Shown here piece after piece: positions 45,562 to 54,586 of a stretch of DNA of 64,000 nt; positions within the stretch are counted from its first letter, which is position 1, and every line of letters starts with the position of its first letter. A model generated the notes under the pieces. The model did not search any database. It had not been told where the DNA came from and saw nothing but the letters and a program-made list of their open reading frames with translations. Made by a program: the position numbers and the translations under genes. Source of the DNA: an uncultured Opitutales bacterium (lineage in GTDB: Bacteria; Verrucomicrobiota; Verrucomicrobiia; Opitutales; Intestinicryptomonadaceae); assembly GCA_944390805.1 (NCBI GenBank), contig CALXQW010000032.1, positions 1-64,000 on the forward strand. Reading direction: 5' to 3'.

Positions 45562-46713
45562 ATGAATAACTTTAAAAAATACCCACTCTTCTATGGGATT
45601 TTATCTGCGCTGGTTCTGATTTTCATAGCGGGATCAGGCTATAATTTCTATCTGTATAAGTGGAGCCTTGCCGATGCCGAGAAGACGACGAAGCGTGCAC
45701 AGAGCTCTTTTAAGCGTACTCTTTCCGATGCGCCAACGGAGGATCAGTTAAAAATATCTGAAGATAACATCAAGAAACTCGACGAGAAACTTGGCTTCTT
45801 AATTAAGGATTTAAGCCGTGCGAGTGCCGACATAATAAAGAAATGCCCGTATACAGAGGGATACCAGCTTGTGGAGGGAATCCGCGGCATAGTGAATCGT
45901 TGGAAGCAGACCTGCAAGGCCAAGGGCATAAAAATTCCCGAGGATATGGATTTTTCTTTCAAGCGTTATTATCAGCCCGGGGCAGACCCGGCGGTAAGTG
46001 AGTCCATAGAGCCGTTGTGGAAGCAGGCATGTGTTTTGGACTATATACTTGGCAAGCTCTTCAAGTCTAAGCCAGAGGACATGGAGATGGGAATAACTTC
46101 CGTACAAAGGGAAGTTCTCTCGTCGGAAGGTGTAAAGCGCGACAAGAAGGGAAGGGTGATGCGCTCTTCCGACGGATCAGAGACTTTCACCATAGATCCG
46201 CTGGTAAGTGCACGCGTTCCCGGGAGCATAGACACTCTTGCCTACAAGTTTGTCTTCACGGGGCAGACGGAAGTCTTGAGGTTGTTCCTCAATCAGTTGA
46301 AATCTTTTGATGCTATGCTTGTTGTCAGGAGCGTAGAGGTTAAGCCGTATCAGGAGGACACCTATTTTTCTGAGGAGGGTGGAGACGATATGTCTATGGA
46401 CGAAATTGCCGCAGCCGCGGGTGCAGATTCGATGCCATCTGGAGGCGGGGACAGTGTTGAAGACATAGCTGCTCTAATGGGAATGGGCGGCGATGCCGCA
46501 ACGCAGCAGGCTCCGGCGGAGCCCCCTGCGCAGGAGGCGGCTCCGGCGGAGGGAGATTCTTCCGAGGCGCCTGTTGACGAGAGCAATACGCCAATAGTAA
46601 CTAACAACACGTCGGAGTTTTCCGTAGTGATAGAGTATCTGGAGGTCATAAAGGATCTGCCTCAGAAGCCGGCGAAGAAGGAGCAGGGCGAAGCTGCGTC
46701 AGAAGAGGAATAA
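45562..46713 (+). CDS. Amuc_1100-like pilus-locus protein (PilO-like fold)
   Basis: A 383-aa protein with one N-terminal membrane helix (about 11-31), a coiled coil (about 38-90) and two alpha-beta halves. An Ala/Pro/Glu/Asp-rich segment (about 265-350) precedes the last beta-strand stretch (SEFSVVIEYLEVI). This layout and the locus order match Akkermansia Amuc_1100 (317 aa), though this protein is about 65 aa longer, mainly in the acidic linker. PilO-like roles in aligning the secretin are likely. Whether it reaches the surface, as reported for Amuc_1100, is unknown. Confidence 0.78.
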   Translation: MNNFKKYPLFYGILSALVLIFIAGSGYNFYLYKWSLADAEKTTKRAQSSFKRTLSDAPTEDQLKISEDNIKKLDEKLGFLIKDLSRASADIIKKCPYTEGYQLVEGIRGIVNRWKQTCKAKGIKIPEDMDFSFKRYYQPGADPAVSESIEPLWKQACVLDYILGKLFKSKPEDMEMGITSVQREVLSSEGVKRDKKGRVMRSSDGSETFTIDPLVSARVPGSIDTLAYKFVFTGQTEVLRLFLNQLKSFDAMLVVRSVEVKPYQEDTYFSEEGGDDMSMDEIAAAAGADSMPSGGGDSVEDIAALMGMGGDAATQQAPAEPPAQEAAPAEGDSSEAPVDESNTPIVTNNTSEFSVVIEYLEVIKDLPQKPAKKEQGEAASEEE

Positions 46714-46732
46714 ATTTTAGGAATTTAAGAAG

Positions 46733-47599
46733 ATGAAACATTACGATAAAATATTTCTTGTAGCCAGTCTTATAGTGCTGGGGCTTTCGTCTGCATTTTT
46801 CTTTATTAATGAGCCGAAGATTGCGGCGGAGAAAGCACAGACGAAGAAGATACTTGCCGGAGATCCAGCTGGAGAGCCGTGGAAGAATTTGGATATAGAA
46901 ATTAAGACGGAAGAGCCATTGGAATGGCCAGAGGTCAAGGCGCAGGATGCCGACGGTCTATGGTTATTCCAAGTCTTTACACCGCCGAAGATATGGGTGG
47001 ATAAGAGCGGAGTGTTCATATCGCAGCCTCCAAGAAAGGCGGAGGTAGATCCGGTAAAGACTTTCCCAATTATATTTAGCGAGATAGTCAGCACTGTATA
47101 TCCCATAAAATATACGGGAGACTACGGGGCATCTCTAGTTCAGCTTTTGGATACGCGCACAAACAAGCCCATGCTTGCCCGCAAGGGAGAAGAGATAGTT
47201 GTGGAGGAGCTTGGAACTGGCGGAGTGGCTAACAAGGTCAAGACCGGGTTGACAATGGTTTCATTCTCCAAGCAGCGCGTTAAGAATGATAAGAACGACA
47301 CTTATGAGGACATAGCCACTATAGTTCTTGATGATAAGAATCTGGGTAGGCAGATAACGATAGTATCGAATAAGCCTACGATTCTTGCTGATTTGAACGA
47401 GCTGGTTTTGAAGTCCAAGTTGAATCCATCCTTTGTATGGAAGATGAAAAAGGCTGGAGAGAAAACTACGTTGGACGGTTTGGATTATGAAGTCAAAGAG
47501 CTTGATTTCTCCAAGAAGTCTGCGGTAGTGGAGCAGTCTAAGAACGGCAAGGTAATTCAAACAGTTAGAGTTAGTGCCGACGGAAACACAGTTTTATAG
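46733..47599 (+). CDS. Amuc_1099-like pilus-locus protein (PilP-like position)
   Basis: A 288-aa protein with an N-terminal membrane helix or signal anchor (about 8-26) and a periplasmic part with a conserved-looking FQVFTPPKIWVDKSG. It sits between the PilO-like and secretin genes, where PilP is found in classical pilus operons and Amuc_1099 in Akkermansia. It probably links the inner-membrane platform with the secretin. No lipobox is seen. Confidence 0.7.
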   Translation: MKHYDKIFLVASLIVLGLSSAFFFINEPKIAAEKAQTKKILAGDPAGEPWKNLDIEIKTEEPLEWPEVKAQDADGLWLFQVFTPPKIWVDKSGVFISQPPRKAEVDPVKTFPIIFSEIVSTVYPIKYTGDYGASLVQLLDTRTNKPMLARKGEEIVVEELGTGGVANKVKTGLTMVSFSKQRVKNDKNDTYEDIATIVLDDKNLGRQITIVSNKPTILADLNELVLKSKLNPSFVWKMKKAGEKTTLDGLDYEVKELDFSKKSAVVEQSKNGKVIQTVRVSADGNTVL

Positions 47600-47691
47600 A
47601 ATAAATTCAAAATTTATATAAAAAAAGCTTTCATTTTAAAAAAAAATACATATCTTTACCCTCAACCAATTACAAATATACAGCCAACTAT

Positions 47692-50427
47692 ATGAAAAAA
47701 ATAAGCATCACCAAGAAGTCTGTGATGGCGGTGGCCTTGATTGCGTGCGTTTCGTTCGCATTCTCCGCATTCGCGCAGCAGGCCGATAAAACGCAGGAGA
47801 AAATACGTCTCATGGTAACAGCTGTGCAGGCGCGCGACTCCGGCGATTTGCAGGCGTCAAAACAGGCTATTGAAGAACTCCTTAAAATAACCCCAGACGA
47901 CAAGGGCGTTCAGCAACTGCTTATCGATGTCAATGCAGACATTGAGAGACAGGCCAAAGGCCAGCCCCTTCTCGTTAGCCAAAAGGCAAAGCCCGTAGCG
48001 AAGGCGGAAGTAGCCGATGAGACTGTAGCAGTCGACGAATCTGCTGCTCCTCAGAATGTAGATGAGGCTATGGAGCAGGCGGTACATAAGCAGAAACTCC
48101 AGATTGTAGCGGCATTTGATCTAATAGACTCCGCATACGACAGCATGGACGATTCCAAGTGGGACGAGGCAGCCGACAAGCTCGCAAAGGCAGAGGCAAA
48201 GCTTCCCAAGACCGAGCTAGCAGACGAGGCAAGGGCCGAGATCAAGAAGGCCAGAGCTGCAATGGCGAAGGATCGCGCAAATGCGGCAATAGCTGAGAAG
48301 AAGATGTCTGAGGCTACTGCGCAGGCGGCCGAATACGCTGCTCAGGAGGAAGACGTCAAGAAGGGCAAGGAATTTGTTGAAGAGGTTAATGACCTTTCAA
48401 ACAATCCATATTTCAATTCTCTCGACGAGGTTAGCCCGGAGTATGTAGCGCGTCAGAAGAAGGTCAAAGAGCTGATGAAGATAGGCCGTACGAAGTATCT
48501 GTATGGCGATTATCAGGGAGCTCAGATAACTTTCCGCGAGATAGAGACTCTCGATGCTGATAATGTGGAGGCGAAGGGCTATCAGAAGCTCATAGCTAAG
48601 AAGCTTGAGAACACAAATCTCCTCACATATGAGGCCACAAGAGCCAATATGATAAATGAGGTTAATGCGGCTTGGATGCGTCCTAAGGTGTATGTAGGTA
48701 ACAATACTGAGACAGATACAGTCAGGACGGAATCTCCTGTGGAGCAGAAGTTGACGGATATCGTAATTCCGGAAATCAGCTTCCCGGATCCAGGAGTACC
48801 GCTTTCCCAGGCTATCAATACATTGTCCATACTTTCCTCTGAGTTCGATAAGAGCACCGATGGAAAGAAGGGTGTCAATATGATGCTCATAGACGGTGGC
48901 ACAGAGGCTCCCAAAAATGTAATTCTGACACTCCGCGGTCTTTCCTTGGCTCAGGTTCTCGATTTGGTAACACGCCAGGTAGGGTATCAGTACGATATAG
49001 AGAATGACATCGTTGTTGTTCGCAAGGGTGAGTCTAAGACAAATCTTGACACACAGGATTTCCCTGTAAGTGCAACTGCGGTAAAGCGCATGATAGGTAT
49101 AAGAGGCGGCGGCGCCGCGGCGGATTCTTCCGATCCGTTTGCAAGTGCTCCTGCAGCGGGTGGTTCCGGCAGCGAGGATGGCGACAAGATCAAAGAGTTC
49201 CTCACAAGGGCAGGTGTTGAATTCGGTCCTGGAGCGGCTCTTGCATTTGACGGTAGCAATTTGTTGGTTACCAATACTCGTAGAAACCTCGAAAAGATCC
49301 GCACCATACTCTTGCGTTACAGCGAGGTAAAGCAGGTTGAAATTGAGGCAAAGTTCATAGAGGTAAATCAAGGTGCATTGAAGGAAATTGCTTTCAATTA
49401 CAACATCACCAATACTGGTGTTGATGGTAGCACAAATACTTTGTTTGCAACGGACAATAGAACTATCTCCGAGAGCTATTCTTCTGGTAATACAAAGTCT
49501 ACAATTAGTATAACTCAGCCCGTTTATGATTTAGACGCAGAAGGAAATCTGTCTCAGACTGGAAGACTAAGCACAAGCACAGTCGATCAGGTATATCCAA
49601 CTCTTCCTTCTTCTATCAATCTGGGGCCTGATGGTGGATCTACAGTAAATGCTACTTTGGGCTTCCTCTATGGAACTGCATTTAAGGCTCTTATAACTGC
49701 GATAGAGCAGGATAATGGTTCCGATATGCTCAGCAGCCCGAAGGTCACTGTTATTTCCGGTGATACAGCCACGATAACGGTTTCGCAACAGATGCGTTAT
49801 CCTGAGAGCTGGGGCGATGTTCAGTCAAACGTTGGTACTTCTGGATCTTCCGATTCTGGTGGCAGTGCAGGTATCACAATTACCCCAGGTACTCCTCAGG
49901 ACTTCGTAACTGCTGACGTCGGTGTTGTTATGGAGGTAACTCCTAATGTTGAGGAGGATGGTTCTATAACACTTCAGCTCAACCCCAGGGTTACAGAGTT
50001 TGAAGGCTTCATGGAGTATGGTGGTTATGCAGTAGGTATTTCTTCAAATACAACAGTAACAGTTCCTTCCGGATTCATACAGCCTGTATTCTCCGTACGT
50101 GAGATCAAGACCCGCTTGACGGTATTTGATGGCGCTACGGTTGTAATGGGCGGTCTGACCAGAGAGGAAGTTCGTACGGCTCATGATAAGGTTCCGGTTC
50201 TTGGCGATATCCCGCTGATAGGAAGACTCTTCCGTTCAGATGGCGAAGTTCGTCAGAAGAGAAATCTGCTCATATTTGTAACTGCTAACAGAATTTCCCC
50301 AGGAGGCAGCGTTGGCAGAGAGCAGTTCCAGGGTACTCGCGAGGGTGCTGGTAGCGTATTCCAGAATCCGATTATCGTAGCGCCGAGCGGTGCTGTTCAG
50401 AGAATATCGGATAGCGCAGCCGAATAA
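47692..50427 (+). CDS. Secretin (type II/IV pilus PilQ/GspD superfamily, Amuc_1098-like)
   Basis: The 911-aa protein has a signal peptide (about 1-28), a long helical, TPR-like N-terminal half (about 30-330) and N-domains (about 355-445). A Gly/Ser-rich segment around 475-495 comes next. The secretin core ends with VPVLGDIPLIGRLFRSD (from about residue 834) and NLLIFVTANRI. It would form the outer-membrane ring for pilus or protein export. The N-terminal repeats differ from PilQ, which has AMIN domains. It closes the operon and is followed by a strong terminator. No pilin, PilB/PilT ATPase or PilC gene adjoins. Confidence 0.92.
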   Translation: MKKISITKKSVMAVALIACVSFAFSAFAQQADKTQEKIRLMVTAVQARDSGDLQASKQAIEELLKITPDDKGVQQLLIDVNADIERQAKGQPLLVSQKAKPVAKAEVADETVAVDESAAPQNVDEAMEQAVHKQKLQIVAAFDLIDSAYDSMDDSKWDEAADKLAKAEAKLPKTELADEARAEIKKARAAMAKDRANAAIAEKKMSEATAQAAEYAAQEEDVKKGKEFVEEVNDLSNNPYFNSLDEVSPEYVARQKKVKELMKIGRTKYLYGDYQGAQITFREIETLDADNVEAKGYQKLIAKKLENTNLLTYEATRANMINEVNAAWMRPKVYVGNNTETDTVRTESPVEQKLTDIVIPEISFPDPGVPLSQAINTLSILSSEFDKSTDGKKGVNMMLIDGGTEAPKNVILTLRGLSLAQVLDLVTRQVGYQYDIENDIVVVRKGESKTNLDTQDFPVSATAVKRMIGIRGGGAAADSSDPFASAPAAGGSGSEDGDKIKEFLTRAGVEFGPGAALAFDGSNLLVTNTRRNLEKIRTILLRYSEVKQVEIEAKFIEVNQGALKEIAFNYNITNTGVDGSTNTLFATDNRTISESYSSGNTKSTISITQPVYDLDAEGNLSQTGRLSTSTVDQVYPTLPSSINLGPDGGSTVNATLGFLYGTAFKALITAIEQDNGSDMLSSPKVTVISGDTATITVSQQMRYPESWGDVQSNVGTSGSSDSGGSAGITITPGTPQDFVTADVGVVMEVTPNVEEDGSITLQLNPRVTEFEGFMEYGGYAVGISSNTTVTVPSGFIQPVFSVREIKTRLTVFDGATVVMGGLTREEVRTAHDKVPVLGDIPLIGRLFRSDGEVRQKRNLLIFVTANRISPGGSVGREQFQGTREGAGSVFQNPIIVAPSGAVQRISDSAAE

Positions 50428-50450
50428 AGATCATATAGTCTTGGTTGAAG

Positions 50451-50484
50451 GAACGGAAAGGAGATATCCTTTCCGTTCTTTTTT
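50451..50484 (+). terminator. Terminator of the secretin operon
   Basis: A 12-bp perfect stem (GAACGGAAAGGA, 50451-50462, with 50467-50478) and a 4-nt loop are followed by TTTTTT. Confidence 0.9.
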
Positions 50485-50679
50485 GTATGACCTTCTGGAG
50501 AATTTTGAGTTCTCTTTGTCGATCTCTAATAGTACTATGATCTTACCAAGAGGAAAAATATTTATTCCACCTACAACAATGCTTACTTTTACGCTGTTCA
50601 TATTACTTTAATTTTTTTTAATTGACTATGGGACTGTCTGGAACAAACCTTACCTAGGTGATGGAAAAATATCTCTAAT

Positions 50680-50708
50680 TTGCATTTTTAATGTTTTCCT
50701 GCTAATTT
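50680..50708 (+). promoter_or_regulatory. Possible promoter of the KAS III/ACP cluster
   Basis: TTGCAT (50680-50685), 17-nt spacer, TAATTT (50703-50708), 25 nt before the first KAS III start. The match is moderate. Confidence 0.35.
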
Positions 50709-50733
50709 AAGCGCCCTAATAGAGTAAGATTTT

Positions 50734-51906
50734 ATGGCACAATCTAAATTTAAGCACGTAAAAGTTTCAGCAATAGCAACAGTTGTTCCCCAGCGCGAGA
50801 TATCTATATACGACGAACTCCAATATTATGGGGGAAATGTAAAAAAAGTCGATCGCATGCGAAAAATGGTGGGATTTTTTAAACGGAGAGTTGTTGATGA
50901 AGGGGTGACAAGTGCAGATCTGGCGCTTGCAGCCGCCAAAAAACTTTTATCGGACTCTGGCGTTGATAAAAATTCTATAGATGCGCTGATTCTTGTATTG
51001 CAGACTCCAGATTATCCGGCTCCGGCAAGTGCGTTTTCCATACATAGAGATTTGAATCTACCTCAGACTTGCATTGCCTTTGATGTAAATCTTGGGTGCC
51101 CGGGATGGGTATATGGTTTGCAAATTGCACATTCAATGATAGAATCTGGTGCAAATAAAAAGATATTGCTACTTACTGCCGATACTCCGTCTACTAAAGT
51201 AGATGTGTCCGATAGACAGAATGCCCCTCTCTTTGGAGATGCAGGTACAGCAACACTTCTGGAATATTCTGAAAAAGAATTGAACGAAACATTCTTTGAT
51301 TTAGGGGCGGACGGAAAGGGTTATGAAGCGATAATAATTCCGGCAGGAGGAGCAAGGCTTCCTCTAAAATTTTCGCGCGAGGCGGATTATAAGTACATAG
51401 CAAAAATTTTTGAACCTATAGATACAGCTAATGGCCGTAGAGTAAATCTGACAGATAAATATATGAACGGCCTTGAGGTATTCAATTTTACTACGAATGT
51501 GGTGCCAGAAAAGATAAAAGATCTTGTCAAATATGCTAATGTTTCAGTTGAAGATATTGATGCTCTTGTGCTTCATCAGGGAAACAAACAGATAGTTACG
51601 TCCGTATGTGAGCTCTCGGGATTCCCCCTAGAAAAATGTTCTTATAAGACTTTTGAAGACTTTGGAAATCAGACGGTCTCTTCGGTTCCAGCGGCTATAT
51701 GCCATACTCTTGGCGAGAAAATCTCCTCGCCAGAAGGCATTAGGGCACTCTGCTCAGGTTTTGGGATAGGACTGGCGTGGGGCAGTTGTCTGATATCGTT
51801 AAGTGGCGTAAAATGTAGCGGAGTATCGGATTTTGAATTGACAGATACAATTCAATCACGTAGTCAATTAATAGACTACTGGCAAAAAAAATTCAAAGAC
51901 ACTTAG
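50734..51906 (+). CDS. 3-oxoacyl-ACP synthase III family protein, copy 1
   Basis: A thiolase-fold condensing enzyme of the FabH superfamily, 390 aa. The catalytic triad is complete: Cys122 in NLGCPGW, His281 in LHQGNKQIV and Asn312 in FGNQTVSS. It is longer than housekeeping FabH (about 320 aa), with an extended N-terminus and C-terminal tail. Its gene is followed 1 bp later by a dedicated ACP. It probably makes or extends a short acyl chain for a special product, not bulk fatty acid. It is a close paralogue of the 52957 gene. Confidence 0.88.
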   Translation: MAQSKFKHVKVSAIATVVPQREISIYDELQYYGGNVKKVDRMRKMVGFFKRRVVDEGVTSADLALAAAKKLLSDSGVDKNSIDALILVLQTPDYPAPASAFSIHRDLNLPQTCIAFDVNLGCPGWVYGLQIAHSMIESGANKKILLLTADTPSTKVDVSDRQNAPLFGDAGTATLLEYSEKELNETFFDLGADGKGYEAIIIPAGGARLPLKFSREADYKYIAKIFEPIDTANGRRVNLTDKYMNGLEVFNFTTNVVPEKIKDLVKYANVSVEDIDALVLHQGNKQIVTSVCELSGFPLEKCSYKTFEDFGNQTVSSVPAAICHTLGEKISSPEGIRALCSGFGIGLAWGSCLISLSGVKCSGVSDFELTDTIQSRSQLIDYWQKKFKDT

Positions 51907-51907
51907 T

Positions 51908-52138
51908 ATGACAACAAAAGAATTCTTGATTGAGTTGGCGGATGTTTTGCAGACTGAAGACAATCTGGAACTTTCTTCAAATCTTTCAAATTCAGAATAT
52001 TGGGATTCCTTATCACAGATGTCTGTAATGTCTTTTTTGGCCAAAAAATTCGGAGTTCATGCGTCTCTTGAAGATATAACTATGACTGATAAAGTTTCGG
52101 ATATTTTTGATATTGTTAAAGAACATATAGAAGATTGA
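51908..52138 (+). CDS. Acyl carrier protein, copy 1
   Basis: A 76-aa ACP. WDSLSQMSVMSFLAKKFG carries the phosphopantetheine serine (Ser34) in the DSL motif, and the helix pattern is complete. It lies between KAS III copy 1 and the SDR gene with almost no gaps, so it is probably the dedicated carrier for this cassette. It differs from housekeeping AcpP, which is more acidic and has DSLD. Confidence 0.88.
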   Translation: MTTKEFLIELADVLQTEDNLELSSNLSNSEYWDSLSQMSVMSFLAKKFGVHASLEDITMTDKVSDIFDIVKEHIED

Positions 52139-52882
52139 ATGTTTATGTTTGAATTTACAAAAGATCAGATATTCATAATTACTGGTGCAAGTTCCGGAAT
52201 AGGGGAAGGTGTTTCTCTTCTTTTAAACGAACTTGGAGCTACTGTTGTTGCTATTGCCCGCCGTATGGATAAGCTTGAAGAAATAAAAGCTTCTTCTGCT
52301 CATCCCGAAAATTTCTTTTGCGAGCGTAAAGATCTTTCTGTTGATTGCGGTACTCTTGACGCTTATGTAAGGTCGCTTAAAGCCAAATATGGGAAATTTA
52401 GGGGTTTAGTTTACTGCGCAGGAATTCCTGCTGTAATATCATTGCAGGCCATAACGCCAGAAATGGCGGAGGAGACTTTTAATATAAATTATTTTGCTCC
52501 TCTCTTTATGGCTAAGGGTTTTGCCGATAGACGTGTAAATACGGGAAAAGGTTCTGCTATGGTATTCATATCTTCTATCGCGGCGGAGTGCTGTGGTAAG
52601 GGAATGTCTTTGTATTCCGGAAGTAAGGCGGCATTAAAAGCTTCTGCAAGAGTTATAGCTAAGGAGATCGCTCCAAATGGAGTGCGGGTAAATAGTATTC
52701 TGCCTGCCGATATAGAAACACCAATGACTGCCGAAGAATATATGCAGCGTAGAAAACCATTATATCCTATGGGCTTTGGCTCTGTTTCTGATGTTGCAAA
52801 TTTTGTGGCGTTTTTACTTTCGGATAAGGCAAAATGGATAAGCGGACAGTCTTATATTATGGATTGCGCGGCATTGTTATAA
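52139..52882 (+). CDS. SDR-family oxidoreductase (FabG-like)
   Basis: A 247-aa short-chain dehydrogenase. TGASSGIGEG binds NAD(P), and the catalytic Ser-Tyr-Lys set is in FISSIAA and YSGSK (Tyr159, Lys163). The C-terminus (FLLSDKAKWISGQSYIMDCA) is the usual FabG-like end. The start abuts the ACP stop (TGAATG); a second Met two codons on is equally good. It would reduce the beta-keto group made by the neighbouring KAS III while on ACP. No dehydratase or enoyl reductase is in the cassette, so a 3-hydroxyacyl product is plausible. Confidence 0.88.
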   Translation: MFMFEFTKDQIFIITGASSGIGEGVSLLLNELGATVVAIARRMDKLEEIKASSAHPENFFCERKDLSVDCGTLDAYVRSLKAKYGKFRGLVYCAGIPAVISLQAITPEMAEETFNINYFAPLFMAKGFADRRVNTGKGSAMVFISSIAAECCGKGMSLYSGSKAALKASARVIAKEIAPNGVRVNSILPADIETPMTAEEYMQRRKPLYPMGFGSVSDVANFVAFLLSDKAKWISGQSYIMDCAALL

Positions 52883-52956
52883 ATGCTTTATTATGTGTTA
52901 AAATATACCATATATAGCTAACTAATTTTTATTATAAATAAAATATAGGGGTAAAT

Positions 52957-54144
52957 ATGCCGCAATCAAAATTTGAACATGTAAAAATATCAGGAATGCA
53001 GGTTGTTGTTCCTCCAAAAGAAATATGCATATATGACGAGCTTCATTATTATGGCGGCAGCGTGAAAAAAGTCGATCGAATGCGTAAAATGGTAGGGTTT
53101 TGGAAACGACGTGTTGCCGATAGAGGAGTTACACCTTCAGACCTGGCTATAGACGCTGGAGAAAAACTTATAGCAGGTATGGATATAGATAAAAAATCCA
53201 TAGATGCTCTTATTTTTGTGGTGCAGAAACCAGATGTCCCTAACCCAGCGACAGCATTCTTTATTCACCAAAAATTATGCTTGCCCAAGACTTGTATGGC
53301 CTTTGACATGAACTTGGGATGTCCTGGGTGGGTTTATGGCTTGTATGTAGCTCATTCGATGATAGAGTCCAAAGCGTGTAAACGTATACTTCTGCTTACT
53401 GGTGATACTCCTGCTTCTTATCTGAATTTGGACGACCGTATAAAAGCTCCCTTATTTGGCGATGCAGCCTCTGCTACACTCTTGGATTATTCTCAAGAAC
53501 CTTCTATATCTCCTTCATTTTTTGAAATAGGCTCAGACGGTGAAGGTTTTGAGCTCATTATAAAACCTGGATTAGGAGAAAGAATTAAATATGTTCCTCA
53601 AATGGATCAGGTAGATCCAGAATTTAATAAAGTTATTTTTGAGCCATTTAAAGAATTTGATGGACGTAATGTCAATCTGGCCGGAGAGTCGTACATGGAT
53701 GGTGTTGCGGTCTTTAATTTTACAATGACGGTTGTTCCTGAACATATAAAAAGTCTGATGAAGTTTGCGGGGGAGTCTCCGGATACTATTCCGTATCTTA
53801 TGTTGCACCAAGCAAACAAACAGATTGTTCAGACTGTTGCATCTGCTGCTGGATTTCCCGAGAACAAAGCTTCTTATGAAGCATTTGAAAATTATGGAAA
53901 TCAAACTATATCCTCTATTCCGGCATTGATTTGTCATACCCTAAAAGATAAACTTAAAAATAATTCTGAAAAAATGTTATGCTCTTCTTTCGGAAACGGT
54001 TTAAGTTGGGCATCTTGTATTATAACACTTGGCAATATGTTTTGTGGCGGTGTGAAAGATTTTGAAAAACGTCCCGATCATATGGGAAGAAATGAAGTTA
54101 TCAATTATTGGAAAGAAAAGATGAAAGGAAATATAAATGACTAA
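52957..54144 (+). CDS. 3-oxoacyl-ACP synthase III family protein, copy 2
   Basis: A 395-aa paralogue of the 50734 gene, sharing long stretches such as VKKVDRMRKMVGF. The triad is again complete: Cys122 (NLGCPGW), His284 (LHQANKQIV) and Asn315 (YGNQTISS). It overlaps the next ACP gene by 8 bp. Two active copies may use different starter units or perform two successive condensations. Confidence 0.88.
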   Translation: MPQSKFEHVKISGMQVVVPPKEICIYDELHYYGGSVKKVDRMRKMVGFWKRRVADRGVTPSDLAIDAGEKLIAGMDIDKKSIDALIFVVQKPDVPNPATAFFIHQKLCLPKTCMAFDMNLGCPGWVYGLYVAHSMIESKACKRILLLTGDTPASYLNLDDRIKAPLFGDAASATLLDYSQEPSISPSFFEIGSDGEGFELIIKPGLGERIKYVPQMDQVDPEFNKVIFEPFKEFDGRNVNLAGESYMDGVAVFNFTMTVVPEHIKSLMKFAGESPDTIPYLMLHQANKQIVQTVASAAGFPENKASYEAFENYGNQTISSIPALICHTLKDKLKNNSEKMLCSSFGNGLSWASCIITLGNMFCGGVKDFEKRPDHMGRNEVINYWKEKMKGNIND

Positions 54145-54355
54145 AGAAGAATTCTTAACAGAACTTCAAGATACTCTTCAGAGAGATGATCAGGTTCTTG
54201 AGACAGATAAACTATCCGACTATGAAGAATGGGATAGTTTATCTAAAATGGCTGTAATGGCTTTCTTTGATAAGAAATTTGGCAAAAAAGTTTCTCTTAC
54301 AGAGTTAGGTTCTTTTAAGACTGTGGAAGACCTAATTAAGTTTGCTGGATTATAA
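54137..54355 (+). CDS. Acyl carrier protein, copy 2
   Basis: A 72-aa ACP with Ser34 in EEWDSLSKM, paralogous to the 51908 ACP. It is coupled to KAS III copy 2. The duplication thus covers a KAS III-ACP unit, and the SDR lies between the two units. Confidence 0.88.
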   Translation: MTKEEFLTELQDTLQRDDQVLETDKLSDYEEWDSLSKMAVMAFFDKKFGKKVSLTELGSFKTVEDLIKFAGL

Positions 54356-54426
54356 TATCTTGTAATTCTGCAAACGCGTATGTTTGTGGTAAATTAACAT
54401 AAATAGATTTGGAGATTTTTTAATTT

Positions 54427-54459
54427 AGCGGCGGATAGATTATATATTCGCCGCTTTTA
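54427..54459 (+). terminator. Probable terminator of the KAS III/ACP operon
   Basis: AGCGGCG (54427-54433) pairs with CGCCGCT (54449-54455), followed by a short T run. Confidence 0.6.
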
Positions 54460-54586
54460 TTTGTGTTTTTCTAAATATTGATTGTAGAAATGTTTAGATG
54501 TCTCTATTATTATAAATCTTGATGATTTTCCGCTTTTAGGTACTAATGGCGAAAATAATATATGAAATTCTCTTAGAGGAGTACTT

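Noticed and set aside
48397..49371. 324-codon open frame antisense to the secretin gene
   Set aside because: It is a codon-use shadow of the secretin frame, with no start signal and no recognisable domain.
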